From assembly GCF_006715085.1 (NCBI RefSeq), contig NZ_VFMM01000001.1:3596001-3660000 (forward strand): DNA of 64,000 bases, written 5' to 3'. Source of the stretch: Kribbella jejuensis (GTDB lineage: Bacteria; Actinomycetota; Actinomycetes; Propionibacteriales; Kribbellaceae). The translations under genes were made by a program, and so were the position numbers. Shown piece after piece: positions 1-8,910 of the stretch (the first letter of the stretch is position 1; each line of letters starts with the position of its first letter). The notes under the pieces were generated by a model. It saw nothing but the letters and a program-made list of their open reading frames with translations, made no database searches and had not been told where the DNA came from.

Positions 1-493
1 TCGACTCCTCCAGCACATACGTCGTGCCGTTGATCTCCCGGGTCTCCTTCGGCTCGGAGGCCTTTGCGACCGACCCGTCGGCGTGGTACTTCTGCGGCAA
101 GCCGCCGTCGGCCACCTGCGTTCCGACACCGGCCAGCGTGTAGAACGCCGCGATCCCGCAGCCACCCGCACGGAGCTTCTCGGCCAGCGTGCCCTGCGGG
201 GTCAACTCGACCTCCAGCTCACCGGACAGGAACTGCCGGGCGAACTCCTTGTTCTCCCCGACATACGACGAGGTCATCTTGGCAATCCGCTTGTCGGCCA
301 GCAGGATGCCGAGCCCCCAGTCGTCGACACCGCAGTTGTTCGACACGACGCTGAGACCGGACACCCCCTTGTCGTGCAGCGCACTGATCAGCTGCATCGG
401 GTTACCGCACAACCCGAAACCACCGACCGCGAGGCTGGCGCCGTCCCCGATGTCGGCCACCGCTTCCTGCGGCGACCCGTACGTCTTGTCCAT
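1..493 (-). CDS. scoA: 3-oxoacid CoA-transferase subunit A (partial)
   Basis: About 164 N-terminal residues are present; the gene runs off the left edge. The start is the ATG at 493 ([12 protein letters not shown]). The chain carries the family-I CoA-transferase alpha-subunit pattern: GGFGLCGNP near residues 27-35, [12 protein letters not shown] near 51-62, and [10 protein letters not shown] near 110. Such subunits pair with a B subunit that carries the catalytic Glu and move CoA from succinyl-CoA to acetoacetate or a similar acid. The B subunit would be expected downstream, outside the window. The roughly 120 bp upstream of the start (494-615) show no further gene. Confidence 0.9.
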   Translation of the reverse strand, partial: MDKTYGSPQEAVADIGDGASLAVGGFGLCGNPMQLISALHDKGVSGLSVVSNNCGVDDWGLGILLADKRIAKMTSSYVGENKEFARQFLSGELEVELTPQGTLAEKLRAGGCGIAAFYTLAGVGTQVADGGLPQKYHADGSVAKASEPKETREINGTTYVLEES

Positions 494-615
494 CAGCTGC
501 TCCGTTGCAGGTGTCGGTCCCGATTCGCTCCCGACTCTAACCAGCCGCACGCAGTCTCGCGATGTGGGCGGTGCCACAGATGGAGTGGCGTACCACCCTG
601 CTATGTGGTCGGGTC

Positions 616-1560
616 CTACGCCGAGGCTTCGGACGCGTTCAGTGCAGCCAGCTCGTGCAGGGCCTCGAAGTGCGCGTCGTCCAGTTCGGGGATCGCCAGT
701 ACGGCGGCCAGGTGCGCCCGTGCCGCCAGAAGGTTCCCGGACCCGCGGGCAGCACGCCCTAGACCGATCCGGGCTGCCGCTACCGTCTCGGGCAGGTCTG
801 CGCTCTCTCCGATCGCCAGGGCCCGGCTGTAGTCCTCGTGGGCGTCCTCCAACTTGCCCAGCCTTCGGTAGAGGTCAGCACGCTCACACAGCAGCAGGGC
901 GGTCTCTTCGGCGAGGTACAGCTGTTCAGCCAGCTCCAGAGCCTCGGTCGTTACGTCCAGGGGCTCGTCCACGACCTGCCGGAGCCCGCTGAGGGCCAGG
1001 AACATGCCCCAGCGGTCCTCCAGCATCCGGAAGCGGCCCAGTGCCGTACGCAACGACTGTGCGGCCTCACCAGGCGCTGACGGCACCGTAAGACCCGGGT
1101 AGCCACGGCACAGCTCTACGGCGGCCCGTGTCCACGCGTCGCCGCTCTCGTTGCGCTCCAGCACCTCTTCGACGACCGCGGCCGGCTCGAAGGGCCCGAA
1201 GACGAGGGACCACAGCAGCACGGTCACGGAGTACCGGAAGGGGCCTGTGGTGGTGAGGACGATCTGCTGGGCCAGCTCGAGCTGCTCCTGCTCTGCGGAG
1301 GCCGCGCCGTGGACGACGGCGAGCAGGTACTCCTCGTCGAGTCCGACGGGGACCGTCCGGCCGAGCATGCTGAGCACGCGCTCGGCCGCCGCGGCAGCCT
1401 CGTCCTGAAGGCCGTGCGACCACCAGTACGCGGAGTAACGCGCAACGAGCCGGAGGGCGGTCCGCAGGTCGCTCTCACACGCGCGCTCGATCGCGCTGAC
1501 GACCTGGTCCGCCTCCAGCTCATGTGGTTCGCCGGAGCCCCCCAAGTTCACGTACCTCAT
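616..1560 (-). CDS. TPR-repeat protein (AfsR/BTAD C-terminal-like)
   Basis: A 314-aa soluble protein, almost entirely alpha-helical and rich in Ala, Leu and Glu. Several helix pairs look like tetratricopeptide repeats, for example [20 protein letters not shown] around residue 222 and [17 protein letters not shown] nearer the end. The pattern resembles the C-terminal TPR half of large AfsR/DnrI-type regulators, but no DNA-binding or NB-ARC domain is present, so it may be a stand-alone remnant or an adaptor. The ATG at 1560 follows a purine-rich stretch. A perfect 10-bp palindrome, GTGTTAACAC, lies at 1573-1582 just upstream and could be a regulatory site. The specific function is unknown. Confidence 0.6.
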   Translation of the reverse strand: MRYVNLGGSGEPHELEADQVVSAIERACESDLRTALRLVARYSAYWWSHGLQDEAAAAAERVLSMLGRTVPVGLDEEYLLAVVHGAASAEQEQLELAQQIVLTTTGPFRYSVTVLLWSLVFGPFEPAAVVEEVLERNESGDAWTRAAVELCRGYPGLTVPSAPGEAAQSLRTALGRFRMLEDRWGMFLALSGLRQVVDEPLDVTTEALELAEQLYLAEETALLLCERADLYRRLGKLEDAHEDYSRALAIGESADLPETVAAARIGLGRAARGSGNLLAARAHLAAVLAIPELDDAHFEALHELAALNASEASA

Positions 1561-1594
1561 TCTCTCGCGCTCGTGTTAACACTGTGTCACAGGG

Positions 1595-2299
1595 TCAGAA
1601 ACGCAGTACGCCCCAAGTGGCGGGACGGTGCATGTCCTCGATGCCTTGCGGTGACCAGACCCAGAACTCGATCTCCTCGCCCTTCACGTACGCTCCGTCG
1701 ACCACCTCGTGCGGCCACTCGCAGCGCATCAGGTTCATCCGCCACTCGTCACCCGCTCGCGGCGGCGTGGCGCGACCTTCGTTATACGACGCCAGGTCTG
1801 CCCACGGAAGGGCGAGCTCCACCGTCCAGCCGATGTCGGTGTCCGACGGGTCGTTGAGCGTGCCGTCGACGTGGATCGCGGTCCGCAGGCCGGGCAGGTT
1901 CGTCGGGTCGATCGGGACGCCGCCGTCGACGTACGGCTTGGGCAGCGTCAGCTCCCAGATCGTGCCGAGCGCGTTGATCTCGAACTCGTAGTAGTTCTGC
2001 TCGTCGCAGTCCGGGTCGAGGAACAGCTCGAAGTTGTTCTCGTGGAACAGCTTGCTGTTGTGCTCGGTCATCGTCGACCAGACGTGCGGCTCCTCGAGCT
2101 GACCGCCGACGTACAGGTACTGGTCGTCGTACATCAGCTTCGCGCGGGTCCGGAACCGTGGCGCCGGGCCGTCGTGGATCGGCACGAAGTCGGTGGTCCA
2201 CGGCGCGGCCTTCCAGGCCGGGTCGGTCAGGGTGCCGTCGAGACTCGGGGTGCTCGCGGTCCGCGGGCACTCGTAGACGGGCAGGTCAGGCATCGGCAC
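1595..2299 (-). CDS. Carbohydrate-binding family 9-like protein
   Basis: A 234-aa protein that reads as a single CBM9-like beta-sandwich domain. Features include the opening VYECPRTAS..PSLDGTLTDPAWKAAPW, the ARLMYDDQYLYVGG-like strand (here AKLMYDDQYLYVGGQL), the FFELFLDP-like motif (NNFELFLDPDCD) and YYEFEINALGTIWEL. Such stand-alone domains occur in sugar-related proteins of actinobacteria and are often of unknown physiological role. No signal peptide is visible, so a cytoplasmic location is likely. The start overlaps the end of the upstream membrane-protein gene by 14 bp, implying co-transcription. A second Met at codon 3 is an equally plausible start. Confidence 0.75.
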   Translation of the reverse strand: MPMPDLPVYECPRTASTPSLDGTLTDPAWKAAPWTTDFVPIHDGPAPRFRTRAKLMYDDQYLYVGGQLEEPHVWSTMTEHNSKLFHENNFELFLDPDCDEQNYYEFEINALGTIWELTLPKPYVDGGVPIDPTNLPGLRTAIHVDGTLNDPSDTDIGWTVELALPWADLASYNEGRATPPRAGDEWRMNLMRCEWPHEVVDGAYVKGEEIEFWVWSPQGIEDMHRPATWGVLRF

Positions 2300-2774
2300 G
2301 CTCCAGCAGTCGGGTGACGAGGTTGGCGAGCAGGAAGGTGATGGCGGTCAGCACCGGTACGACGGCCAGGATCCACGGCGAGTCAAGGTGACCGGTCAGG
2401 AACGCGACCACCAGCGCCACCATGAACGCGACGCCGAGGAACGGGATCAGCTGCGGATGCGGCATCGCCAGCCGGCTCAGCGCGAGACCGCCGAGCACCA
2501 TCGTGACGACCACGATCAGGATCAGCAGTGGGAGCCCGAGCGCACCGCAGTTCGTGGTGTCACGGAACCGCTCGCAGCCGCGTTCGCTCAGCCACACACC
2601 GGCGATGGTCGCGAACCCGCAGAGCAGCCCGACCACGGCGAGAATCAGGGCCGGTGGCAACGGTGGGGCGTCGTACCGCCCCGGCCGGCGGGCCTCCTCG
2701 GCCTCCTCGTCGGCGGCCTCCAGCACGGCTTCCAGATCGTCCGGCATCCGGTCACCGTCGTCCTCCTGGCTCAT
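2286..2774 (-). CDS. Small four-helix membrane protein
   Basis: A 162-aa protein. The first 40 residues are acidic and probably cytoplasmic (SQEDDGDRMPDDLEAVLEAADEEAEEA). Four hydrophobic segments follow, near residues 43-63, 80-97, 106-125 and 132-153. Two cysteines (GCERFRDTTNCGA) lie in the loop between helices 1 and 2 and could form a disulfide on the outside. No catalytic motif or recognised family is seen. The gene precedes and overlaps the CBM9-like gene and starts 10 nt before the end region of lipB, so all are read in one direction. Confidence 0.6.
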   Translation of the reverse strand: MSQEDDGDRMPDDLEAVLEAADEEAEEARRPGRYDAPPLPPALILAVVGLLCGFATIAGVWLSERGCERFRDTTNCGALGLPLLILIVVVTMVLGGLALSRLAMPHPQLIPFLGVAFMVALVVAFLTGHLDSPWILAVVPVLTAITFLLANLVTRLLERADA

Positions 2775-2783
2775 TGCCGCAGG

Positions 2784-3413
2784 TTATCGGGCTCCCAGGG
2801 AGTTCGCGATGGCATCGCGTACGTCGGTTTCGCTCGGTGCCGGCTTGCCCTGCTCGGCGGCGAGTTCGGCGAGCGAGACCATGGTCACGTCGTGCAGACC
2901 GCAGCTCGTGAACGTGTGAAACACGGTCATGTCCGGATCGACATTCACCGAGAATCCGTGGCTGGTGACACCACGCCGGATCCGCATCCCGATCGAGCAC
3001 AGCTTCCGGCCGTCCTCGGTCCACACCCCGACCAGGCTGCTCGCGCCCTTCGGGGTGTCCCGGCGGATCAGCGGGAAGCCGAGCGAGCCGAGCGCGTCGA
3101 TCAGACCGTTCTCGACCCAGCGGACGATGTCGACCGGACCGCGCTCGTGCAGGTCGATGACGAGGTACCCGACCAGCTGGCCGGGGCCGTGGTACGTCGC
3201 GAACCCGCCGCGGTCGACCGGCACCGCCGGAATCCCGGCCGCCTCGACCGGTAGGTCGTCGAGGACCGTCCGCGGGCCGTACGTGATGACGGGCGGATGA
3301 CTCAGCAGGAACAGCCGGTCCTCGGCCTTCCCCTCGACCCGTTCCTCGACCCAGCCGCGCATGTCCTTGGCCGCGACGTCGTACTCCACCTCACCGAGAT
3401 CAACCCGCTGCAT
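2784..3413 (-). CDS. lipB: Octanoyl-[ACP]:protein N-octanoyltransferase LipB
   Basis: A 209-aa protein that transfers octanoyl from acyl carrier protein to lipoyl domains, the first step of lipoate assembly. The family signatures are intact: RGGFATYHGPGQLVGY at 68-83, GRKLCSIGMRIRRGVTSHG at 135-153 with the conserved Lys137, SVNVDPDM, and the catalytic Cys171 in FTSCGLHD. The start is the ATG at 3413, six bases after the stop of the J-domain gene. In-frame reading upstream of this Met gives only low-complexity sequence antisense-like to the neighbour, so the short form is the real one. A lipoyl synthase (lipA) partner is not in the window. Confidence 0.93.
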   Translation of the reverse strand: MQRVDLGEVEYDVAAKDMRGWVEERVEGKAEDRLFLLSHPPVITYGPRTVLDDLPVEAAGIPAVPVDRGGFATYHGPGQLVGYLVIDLHERGPVDIVRWVENGLIDALGSLGFPLIRRDTPKGASSLVGVWTEDGRKLCSIGMRIRRGVTSHGFSVNVDPDMTVFHTFTSCGLHDVTMVSLAELAAEQGKPAPSETDVRDAIANSLGAR

Positions 3414-3418
3414 GGTGT

Positions 3419-4720
3419 TCAGCGTAGGCCGTACGGTGCGCGGTGCAGGATGTCGTACAGGACCTTGCGGTCGACCTTGCAGCCCTCGGGATGCAGCCAC
3501 GTGGTCAGGTCGCGGGCCGCGAAGCGGGCCGACAGGCAGGTGACGGCGGCGTCGGCGCGCGGCTGCGTCGAGATCCGACCGTTCGGCTCGGGGTGGATGA
3601 TCAGGAACCCGCGGACGTCGACCGGGCGGAGGCGGCCGCGCCAGGCCTCGACGGCACCCTGGAGCGCGGGCGCGGCGCTGTCGACGGGCTGACCGTCGAG
3701 TTGAAGGCCGCCGTACGGGTCGACGGCGTACGTCCCGGGCGGGCCGGCCTGCGAGAGGATGACCGCGGCCCGGTGACCGTTCAGCAGCAGGTGGTCGACG
3801 ACCATCGCTCCGAGTTGCGCGCCGTGCACGAGCTTGGCCGCGGGGAGCGCGTTGAGCACCGGGTCGAGCAGGCTTGCTGTCCGCCGCTGGAGCAGGACGT
3901 CGTACGACGAGATCGGCGCGGACAGTAGGTCGTTGACGAGCGGTTCGCCGGGGCGGCCCCAGAGGTTGAACTCGAACGTCGCGTCCCGGTCGATCGCGAC
4001 GTCCAGGGCGTGGTTCTTCGACCAGAGGCTGGTGAAAATGCGGACGACGACCAGGCCGGCGACGACCGAGATGACCAGCGCGCGGCCGGACCCGTTCAGG
4101 TCCGATTTCATGAACAGCGTGGCCAGGTAGCCGACTGCTGTCAGCACGCCGATCGCCTTGAAGAGGCGGTGCAGCGGGATCCGGCGGCTCCAGTACGGCG
4201 GGAGCGCGACCACGATCATCGCCGCGGTGGCGACGCCAAGCGCGTAGTCCCAGAAGCCGTGGTAGCTGCTCGAGGCGAGAATCGCGACGATCAGGCCGGT
4301 GTAGGCGAGCAGCGCCACCAGAGCGGGGATCCGCCAGTGGCCGAAGGCCGGGTAGGCGAGGACCGGGCCGACCGGGGTTGCCTGTATCGGAGCCTCGGGC
4401 TCGCTGGACCACGGCTGGTCGGTCGACCACGTCCACCGCGGCTCAGGCTCAGGCTGTGGCTCGGGAGCGGGCTGCGGCTCAGGAGCGGCCCGCGGTGAGG
4501 GTTGCTTGTCGCCGGGGCGGTCGAGGGAGCGGTCGTACGCCGCCCGCTTCGCCGGGTCCGACAGCGTGTCCCAGGCCTCCTGCACGAGCCGGAAGAGCGC
4601 CGCGTTGCCGCCCTGGTCCGGATGCACCTGGAGCGCGAGCTTGCGGTACGCCGACTTGATCTCGGCCGGAGTCGCCGTACGAGAGACGTTCAGCACCTCG
4701 TAGTGATCGGCCCCGCTCAC
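3419..4720 (-). CDS. Membrane-anchored J-domain protein
   Basis: A 433-aa protein. Residues 5-65 form a DnaJ J-domain with the HPD motif (LQVHPDQGG), so it should stimulate an Hsp70 partner. A Pro/Glu/Gln linker follows (about 70-110), then three to four hydrophobic segments between about 128 and 235. The C-terminal 200 residues form a soluble domain with no catalytic motif I recognise; it contains [23 protein letters not shown] and a final [18 protein letters not shown], loosely reminiscent of NERD/nuclease-related folds. The start is the ATG at 4720. It lies between tRNA-Pro and lipB. The role is unknown; recruitment of DnaK to the membrane is an inference. Confidence 0.7.
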   Translation of the reverse strand: MSGADHYEVLNVSRTATPAEIKSAYRKLALQVHPDQGGNAALFRLVQEAWDTLSDPAKRAAYDRSLDRPGDKQPSPRAAPEPQPAPEPQPEPEPRWTWSTDQPWSSEPEAPIQATPVGPVLAYPAFGHWRIPALVALLAYTGLIVAILASSSYHGFWDYALGVATAAMIVVALPPYWSRRIPLHRLFKAIGVLTAVGYLATLFMKSDLNGSGRALVISVVAGLVVVRIFTSLWSKNHALDVAIDRDATFEFNLWGRPGEPLVNDLLSAPISSYDVLLQRRTASLLDPVLNALPAAKLVHGAQLGAMVVDHLLLNGHRAAVILSQAGPPGTYAVDPYGGLQLDGQPVDSAAPALQGAVEAWRGRLRPVDVRGFLIIHPEPNGRISTQPRADAAVTCLSARFAARDLTTWLHPEGCKVDRKVLYDILHRAPYGLR

Positions 4721-4747
4721 CGCGCACCCTCCAACCGTCCGAAACGC

Positions 4748-4783
4748 ATCGAGGGCCAGTCACCGCAGTGACTGACCCTCGAT
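4748..4783 (-). terminator. Terminator hairpin after tRNA-Pro
   Basis: Two 15-base arms (ATCGAGGGCCAGTCA and TGACTGACCCTCGAT) pair with one mismatch around a 6-nt loop. The hairpin begins 2 bp beyond the CCA end of the tRNA gene, in the direction of its transcription, and separates it from the J-domain gene. Confidence 0.7.
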
Positions 4784-4785
4784 GG

Positions 4786-4862
<77 letters not shown>

Positions 4863-4886
4863 AAGTCGCGAGTAGCTTACATGGGC

Positions 4887-5822
4887 TCAGCGTCCGGACG
4901 AAATCGGGTTGATCCGTGGGACGAGAGTCAGCAGCGTCGCCTCCGGCCGGCAGGCGAAACGGACCGGTGCGTACGGCGACGTACCGAGGCCGGCGGACAC
5001 GTGCAGAGCGGCCTGGCGACCCTCGTAACCCCAGGTCGACAGGCCCTTCACGCGGGACGCGTCGAGGTCGCAGTTGGTCACCAGCGCGCCGTAGAACGGC
5101 ACCGCCAACTGGCCGCCGTGCGTGTGGCCGGCGAGGACGAGCGGGTACCCGTCGCCGACGAAACCGTTCAGTACCCGCTGGTACGGCGCGTGCGTGACGC
5201 CGATCGACAGGTCCGCCGCCGGGTCGACCTCCCCGGCGACCTCGTAGTACCGGTCGCGCTTGATATGCGGGTCGTCGGTACCGGCGAAGTCCAGCCGCAG
5301 GCCGTTCACCTTGAGGGTGGCTTTCGCGTTGTTGAGGTCCGTCCAGCCGGCGCCCGTGAACGCGCGGCGCATCTCCTCGAACGGAAGATCGGGGCCGTGC
5401 GGCTTGTGCCGCTGCTTGTTCGCGGGCAGCAGGTACTTGCCGGGGTTCTTGAAGTGCGGCTTCCAGTAGTCGTTGGAGCCGAACACGAACACGCCGGGCA
5501 GGTCGAGCAGATCGCCGTACGCACGGAGCAGTGGGCGGACCGAGTCCTCGTGCGAGATGTTGTCGCCGGTGGTGACGACGAGATCGGGCTCGAGCGCCGC
5601 GAGGTCGTTGACCCAGCGGATCTTCCGCTCCTGCGCCGGCATCAGGTGCAGGTCGGACAGGTGCAGCACCCGGAGCGGGGCCGTGCCCTCCGGCAGCACG
5701 GGTACGGTGAACCGGCGCAGGGTGAACCAGCGCACCTCGATGCCGGCCGCGTACGCGACGCAGGCGGCGCCGACGGCGGTGACCGCCGCGGTGGTCTTCA
5801 GGGCGGTCCTCGCGAAGCTCAT
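4887..5822 (-). CDS. Membrane-anchored metallophosphoesterase
   Basis: A 311-aa protein starting at the ATG MSFARTALK (5822). One hydrophobic N-terminal helix at residues 6-25 probably anchors it, with the enzyme outside. The calcineurin-like phosphoesterase motifs are all visible: LHLSDLHL (D-x-H), VVTTGDNI (GD), FGSNDYW (GN/SND), THAPYQR and AGHTHGGQ. It therefore binds two metals and hydrolyses a phospho-ester; the substrate is not evident. The nearest relatives by pattern are the YaeI/YkuE-type enzymes. In M. tuberculosis a metallophosphoesterase gene also sits next to ponA2, so this fits the conserved neighbourhood. It is transcribed away from yqeY. Confidence 0.88.
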   Translation of the reverse strand: MSFARTALKTTAAVTAVGAACVAYAAGIEVRWFTLRRFTVPVLPEGTAPLRVLHLSDLHLMPAQERKIRWVNDLAALEPDLVVTTGDNISHEDSVRPLLRAYGDLLDLPGVFVFGSNDYWKPHFKNPGKYLLPANKQRHKPHGPDLPFEEMRRAFTGAGWTDLNNAKATLKVNGLRLDFAGTDDPHIKRDRYYEVAGEVDPAADLSIGVTHAPYQRVLNGFVGDGYPLVLAGHTHGGQLAVPFYGALVTNCDLDASRVKGLSTWGYEGRQAALHVSAGLGTSPYAPVRFACRPEATLLTLVPRINPISSGR

Positions 5823-5848
5823 CTGTCCAGCCTGCCACAATCTCTGGT

Positions 5849-6316
5849 ATGTCCAACTCCGGAATGAAGCAGCGCCTGCACGACGACATGACCGCCGCCC
5901 TCAAGGCGCGCGACGAGATCCGCAAGTCGACGCTGCGGATGGCGCTCACCGCGATCACCAAGGCGGAGGTGGCCGGCAAGGAGGCCCGCGAGCTCAGCGA
6001 CACCGAGATCGTCGACGTGCTCAGCTCCGAGGCCAAGAAGCGCCGGGAGTCCGTCGTCGCCTACCGCGACGCGGGCCGCGCCGAACTCGCCGACAAGGAA
6101 CAGGCCGAGGCGGACATCCTCGCCGAGTACCTGCCGGAGCAACTGACCGAGGACGAGATCAAGGCCCTGGTCACCGAAACCATCGCCGCGACCGGCGCCG
6201 CCGAGCTCGGCCCGCGCGGCATCGGCAAGGTCATGGGCGCCCTCCAACCCAAGACCAAGGGCAAGGCCGACGGCGCCGCCGTCTCCGCGGAAGTCAAGCG
6301 CCAACTCGGCGCCTGA
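5849..6316 (+). CDS. GatB/YqeY domain protein
   Basis: A 155-aa protein that matches the stand-alone YqeY family along its whole length: MKQRLHDDMTAALKARDEIRKSTLRMAL at the N-terminus, then RRESVVAYRDAGRAELADKE, an EYLPEQLTEDEI segment and the C-terminal GIGKVMGAL helix bundle. The domain is shared with the tail of the GatB/GatE amidotransferase subunits, where it contacts tRNA; the free-standing form has no settled role. The start ATG at 5849 lies 26 bp from the divergent phosphoesterase start, so the two share a very short promoter region. A strong hairpin follows the stop. Confidence 0.9.
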   Translation: MSNSGMKQRLHDDMTAALKARDEIRKSTLRMALTAITKAEVAGKEARELSDTEIVDVLSSEAKKRRESVVAYRDAGRAELADKEQAEADILAEYLPEQLTEDEIKALVTETIAATGAAELGPRGIGKVMGALQPKTKGKADGAAVSAEVKRQLGA

Positions 6317-6322
6317 AACGAA

Positions 6323-6352
6323 CAGGGCCTCGTCCGACCGGACGAGGCCCTG
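6323..6352. terminator. Bidirectional terminator, yqeY / PBP
   Basis: A perfect 14-bp inverted repeat (CAGGGCCTCGTCCG / CGGACGAGGCCCTG) with a 2-base centre lies in the 40-bp gap between the convergent yqeY and penicillin-binding-protein genes. It can act on both strands; there is no long T-run. Confidence 0.75.
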
Positions 6353-6356
6353 CTGG

Positions 6357-8774
6357 CTAACCGTGGCCGCGGCCACCACCGCCTCCGCCACCACCGCCGT
6401 TGCAGTTGGGGTACTTCGGGTTCCAGGGCGGACAGTTCGGGTTGATGGTCACCGTGGTGGGCGGCGGCTTGGGGGTGTTCGTCGTGGTCGGCTGGTTCTT
6501 CTTGCTGCCGTTGGAGATGTAGATCGTCACCAACGACCCCTCCGGCGCGCCGTCACGTTGACGCGGATCCGTGTACGCGACCGTCCCGGCGGTCTCCTCG
6601 GAGTTGACCGTCCCCGAGGCAATCGTCACCTGGAACCCCATCTGCTTCAGCTTGTTGGCTGCGTCGTCGGGGTTCATGCCGTTGACGAACGGCAGGTCCT
6701 TCACGTCACCGCGGACGGTCTTGTCCGACGGCGCCACGAAGTGCGTGGTCGGGTAGTTCTGCAGAGCAGCCTTCATCGCCGCTTCCCAGATCGGCCCAGC
6801 CGTACCCGAACCCGATGCGTCGTACATCTTCTTGCCGTTGAGGGTCTGACCGATCAGCGGGCTGTAGGGCAGTGACGCGTCGGCGACCGTCGCGGCCGCG
6901 GCGAGCTTCGTCGAGTAGCCGGCGTACCAGACGGCCTTCGCCTCGTTGATCGTTCCGGTCTTGCCGGCCAGGTCGCTGTTGCCGAACTTCAGCTTGCCTC
7001 CGGTACCGCCGGGTTCCATCACCTGGTGCAGGACCGCGTTCACGCCGTCGGCGACCTCGGGCGCCAGCACCTGCTTGCAGTTCGCACCCGGGATGTTGAC
7101 CGCCTTACCTGCCGAGTCCTTGATGGACGTGATCGACCACGGTGTGCAGTACATGCCACGCGCCGCGAAGGCGGCATAGGCGTTCGCAAGCTGCAGCGGA
7201 GAGATGTAGCCGACGCCAAGGGTCATCGACGCGACCTGGTCCAGCGGGCCGAGGGTCTGCGCGTCGTACATCCCTAGAGACGCAGCGAGCTTCGCGATCG
7301 GGCACAGGCCGACCTGCAACGACAGTTGCAGGAAGTACGTGTTGGTGGACTTCTGCGCGGCCTGGATCAGCGTCGGATCCGGGACGTTCTTCGTCGAGTT
7401 CTTCGGCGAGTAGCCGTCGGGGATCTTGCGCGGGCCGTCGCAGGTCGTGTACTTCATCCCGCCCATGTCCAGCGGGCTCGGCGAGTTGATCTTGTAGTTG
7501 AGCGGAATGCCCTTCTGGATCGCCGCCGCGATCGTGAACGCCTTCATCGTCGAGCCGTTCTGGAACCCGCCGTACCCGCCCTGGTAGGTCTTCGGGGCGT
7601 TGTAGTTGTATGCCGTCTGGCCGCGCTTGCTGCCGTACCCGCGGCTCTGGGCCATCGCCTTCACCAGGCCGGTGCCGGGCTCGACGATCGTGATCGCCGC
7701 GATCGCCTGGTCGGTGGGCTTGGAGTGGGTGTCGATCGAGCGCTGTGCGTCGGCCTGGATCTTCGGGTCGAGCGAGGTCCGGATCGTCAGGCCGGCGGTC
7801 TTGAGGTAGTTCGAGCGGTCGGTCTTGGTCTTGCCGAAGGCCGGGTTGTTCTCGAGCTCACCGAGGACGTACTCGCAGTAGAAGGGGTATGGGCCGTTGG
7901 CGCAGCCGAGTTTGTTGGGGCGGACCTTGTTGGGGTCGATGACCGGGGTCTTGAGGGCCGAGTTGGCCTGGGCCACCGAGATGACGTTGAGCTGGAGCAT
8001 CCGGCGGATGACCACGTCGCGGCGTTCCTTGGCGCGCTTCGGGTCGTTGGTCGGGTCGTAGCCGGTCGGGTTCTTCACCAGGCCGGCCAGCATCGCGGCC
8101 TGCGGCAGCGTCAGGTCCTTGGCGTTCACCGAGAAGTAGTGCTGGGCGGCGGCCTGGATGCCCCACGCGCCGTCGCCGAAGTTCGCCAGGTTCAGGTACT
8201 TCTCGAGGATCTCGTTCTTCGAGAACTGCTTCTCGACCGCGATCGCGTACCGCAGCTCGGCGACCTTGCGCTGGTAGTTGTCGGCGGTCGCGGCGGCCAC
8301 CTCGGCCGGCGTCTTCGCCTTCTCGACCAGGCTGATCTTCACGAACTGCTGGGTGATGCTCGAACCACCCTGCTGCACCGAGCCCGACGACTGGTTCTGC
8401 ACGAGGGCGCGGAGCGTGCCCTTGAGGTCGAGCGCGCCGTGCTCGTAGAACCGGTCGTCCTCGATCGCGACGATCGCCTTCTGCATGATCGGCGCGACGT
8501 CCTTGAGCTTGACCGGTACCCGGTTCTGCTCGGCCAGCGTGGCGATCACCGTGCCGTCCGCGGCCAGGATCGTGCTCTTCTGCTTCAGCGGTACTTCGTC
8601 GAACTGCTGCGGCAGGTCCTGCAGCGTCGTGGAGGTCTTCTGTGTGGTGAACCCGGCGAGCCCCGCGAACGGGATGGCGAGACCGGCGGCCAACGCCCCC
8701 GACAGCACGCTCACCCCGAGGAACAGAACCACCGATTGGACGACTCCCCGGTCACCCTTCTCCCTGACGCGCAT
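6357..8774 (-). CDS. Bifunctional penicillin-binding protein (PonA type) with PASTA domain
   Basis: About 805 aa from the ATG MRVREKGDRGVV. A transmembrane helix lies near residues 15-38. It is followed by a GT51 transglycosylase domain with the catalytic Glu in EDDRFYEHG (about 105) and GGSSITQQFVK. Next is a class-A transpeptidase domain with the SxxK serine in GSTMKAF (about 408), the STN triad in QKSTNTYF and KTG in AGKTGTINEAKAVWYAGY (about 603). A PASTA domain spans about 685-755, and a Thr/Pro tail ends in poly-Gly and RGHG. It polymerises and cross-links peptidoglycan outside the membrane. Context (ArsA pair, RidA, crp beyond it) matches ponA2 of mycobacteria. An upstream in-frame ATG at 8858 would add 28 residues without membrane character and is rejected. 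Confidence 0.92.
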   Translation of the reverse strand: MRVREKGDRGVVQSVVLFLGVSVLSGALAAGLAIPFAGLAGFTTQKTSTTLQDLPQQFDEVPLKQKSTILAADGTVIATLAEQNRVPVKLKDVAPIMQKAIVAIEDDRFYEHGALDLKGTLRALVQNQSSGSVQQGGSSITQQFVKISLVEKAKTPAEVAAATADNYQRKVAELRYAIAVEKQFSKNEILEKYLNLANFGDGAWGIQAAAQHYFSVNAKDLTLPQAAMLAGLVKNPTGYDPTNDPKRAKERRDVVIRRMLQLNVISVAQANSALKTPVIDPNKVRPNKLGCANGPYPFYCEYVLGELENNPAFGKTKTDRSNYLKTAGLTIRTSLDPKIQADAQRSIDTHSKPTDQAIAAITIVEPGTGLVKAMAQSRGYGSKRGQTAYNYNAPKTYQGGYGGFQNGSTMKAFTIAAAIQKGIPLNYKINSPSPLDMGGMKYTTCDGPRKIPDGYSPKNSTKNVPDPTLIQAAQKSTNTYFLQLSLQVGLCPIAKLAASLGMYDAQTLGPLDQVASMTLGVGYISPLQLANAYAAFAARGMYCTPWSITSIKDSAGKAVNIPGANCKQVLAPEVADGVNAVLHQVMEPGGTGGKLKFGNSDLAGKTGTINEAKAVWYAGYSTKLAAAATVADASLPYSPLIGQTLNGKKMYDASGSGTAGPIWEAAMKAALQNYPTTHFVAPSDKTVRGDVKDLPFVNGMNPDDAANKLKQMGFQVTIASGTVNSEETAGTVAYTDPRQRDGAPEGSLVTIYISNGSKKNQPTTTNTPKPPPTTVTINPNCPPWNPKYPNCNGGGGGGGGGRGHG

Positions 8775-8866
8775 GGTTATAGAGACTACGGGATCGCGTG
8801 TTTGGGTTACCGCCGTGCATATGAGTTCGGTCACAGCCGCTGGACAAAGTTCATCCAAAAGGAGGA

Positions 8867-8897
8867 AAAGGGCCCGGGCGACACGCCCGGGCCCTTT
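8867..8897 (-). terminator. Intrinsic terminator of lon
   Basis: Arms AAAGGGCCCGGGCG and CGCCCGGGCCCTTT are perfectly complementary around ACA. On the lon strand the hairpin is followed by TTTTCCTCCTTTT, a classical T-rich tail. It isolates lon from the PBP gene. Confidence 0.85.
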
Positions 8898-8910
8898 CTG
8901 TCCTGCGGTG

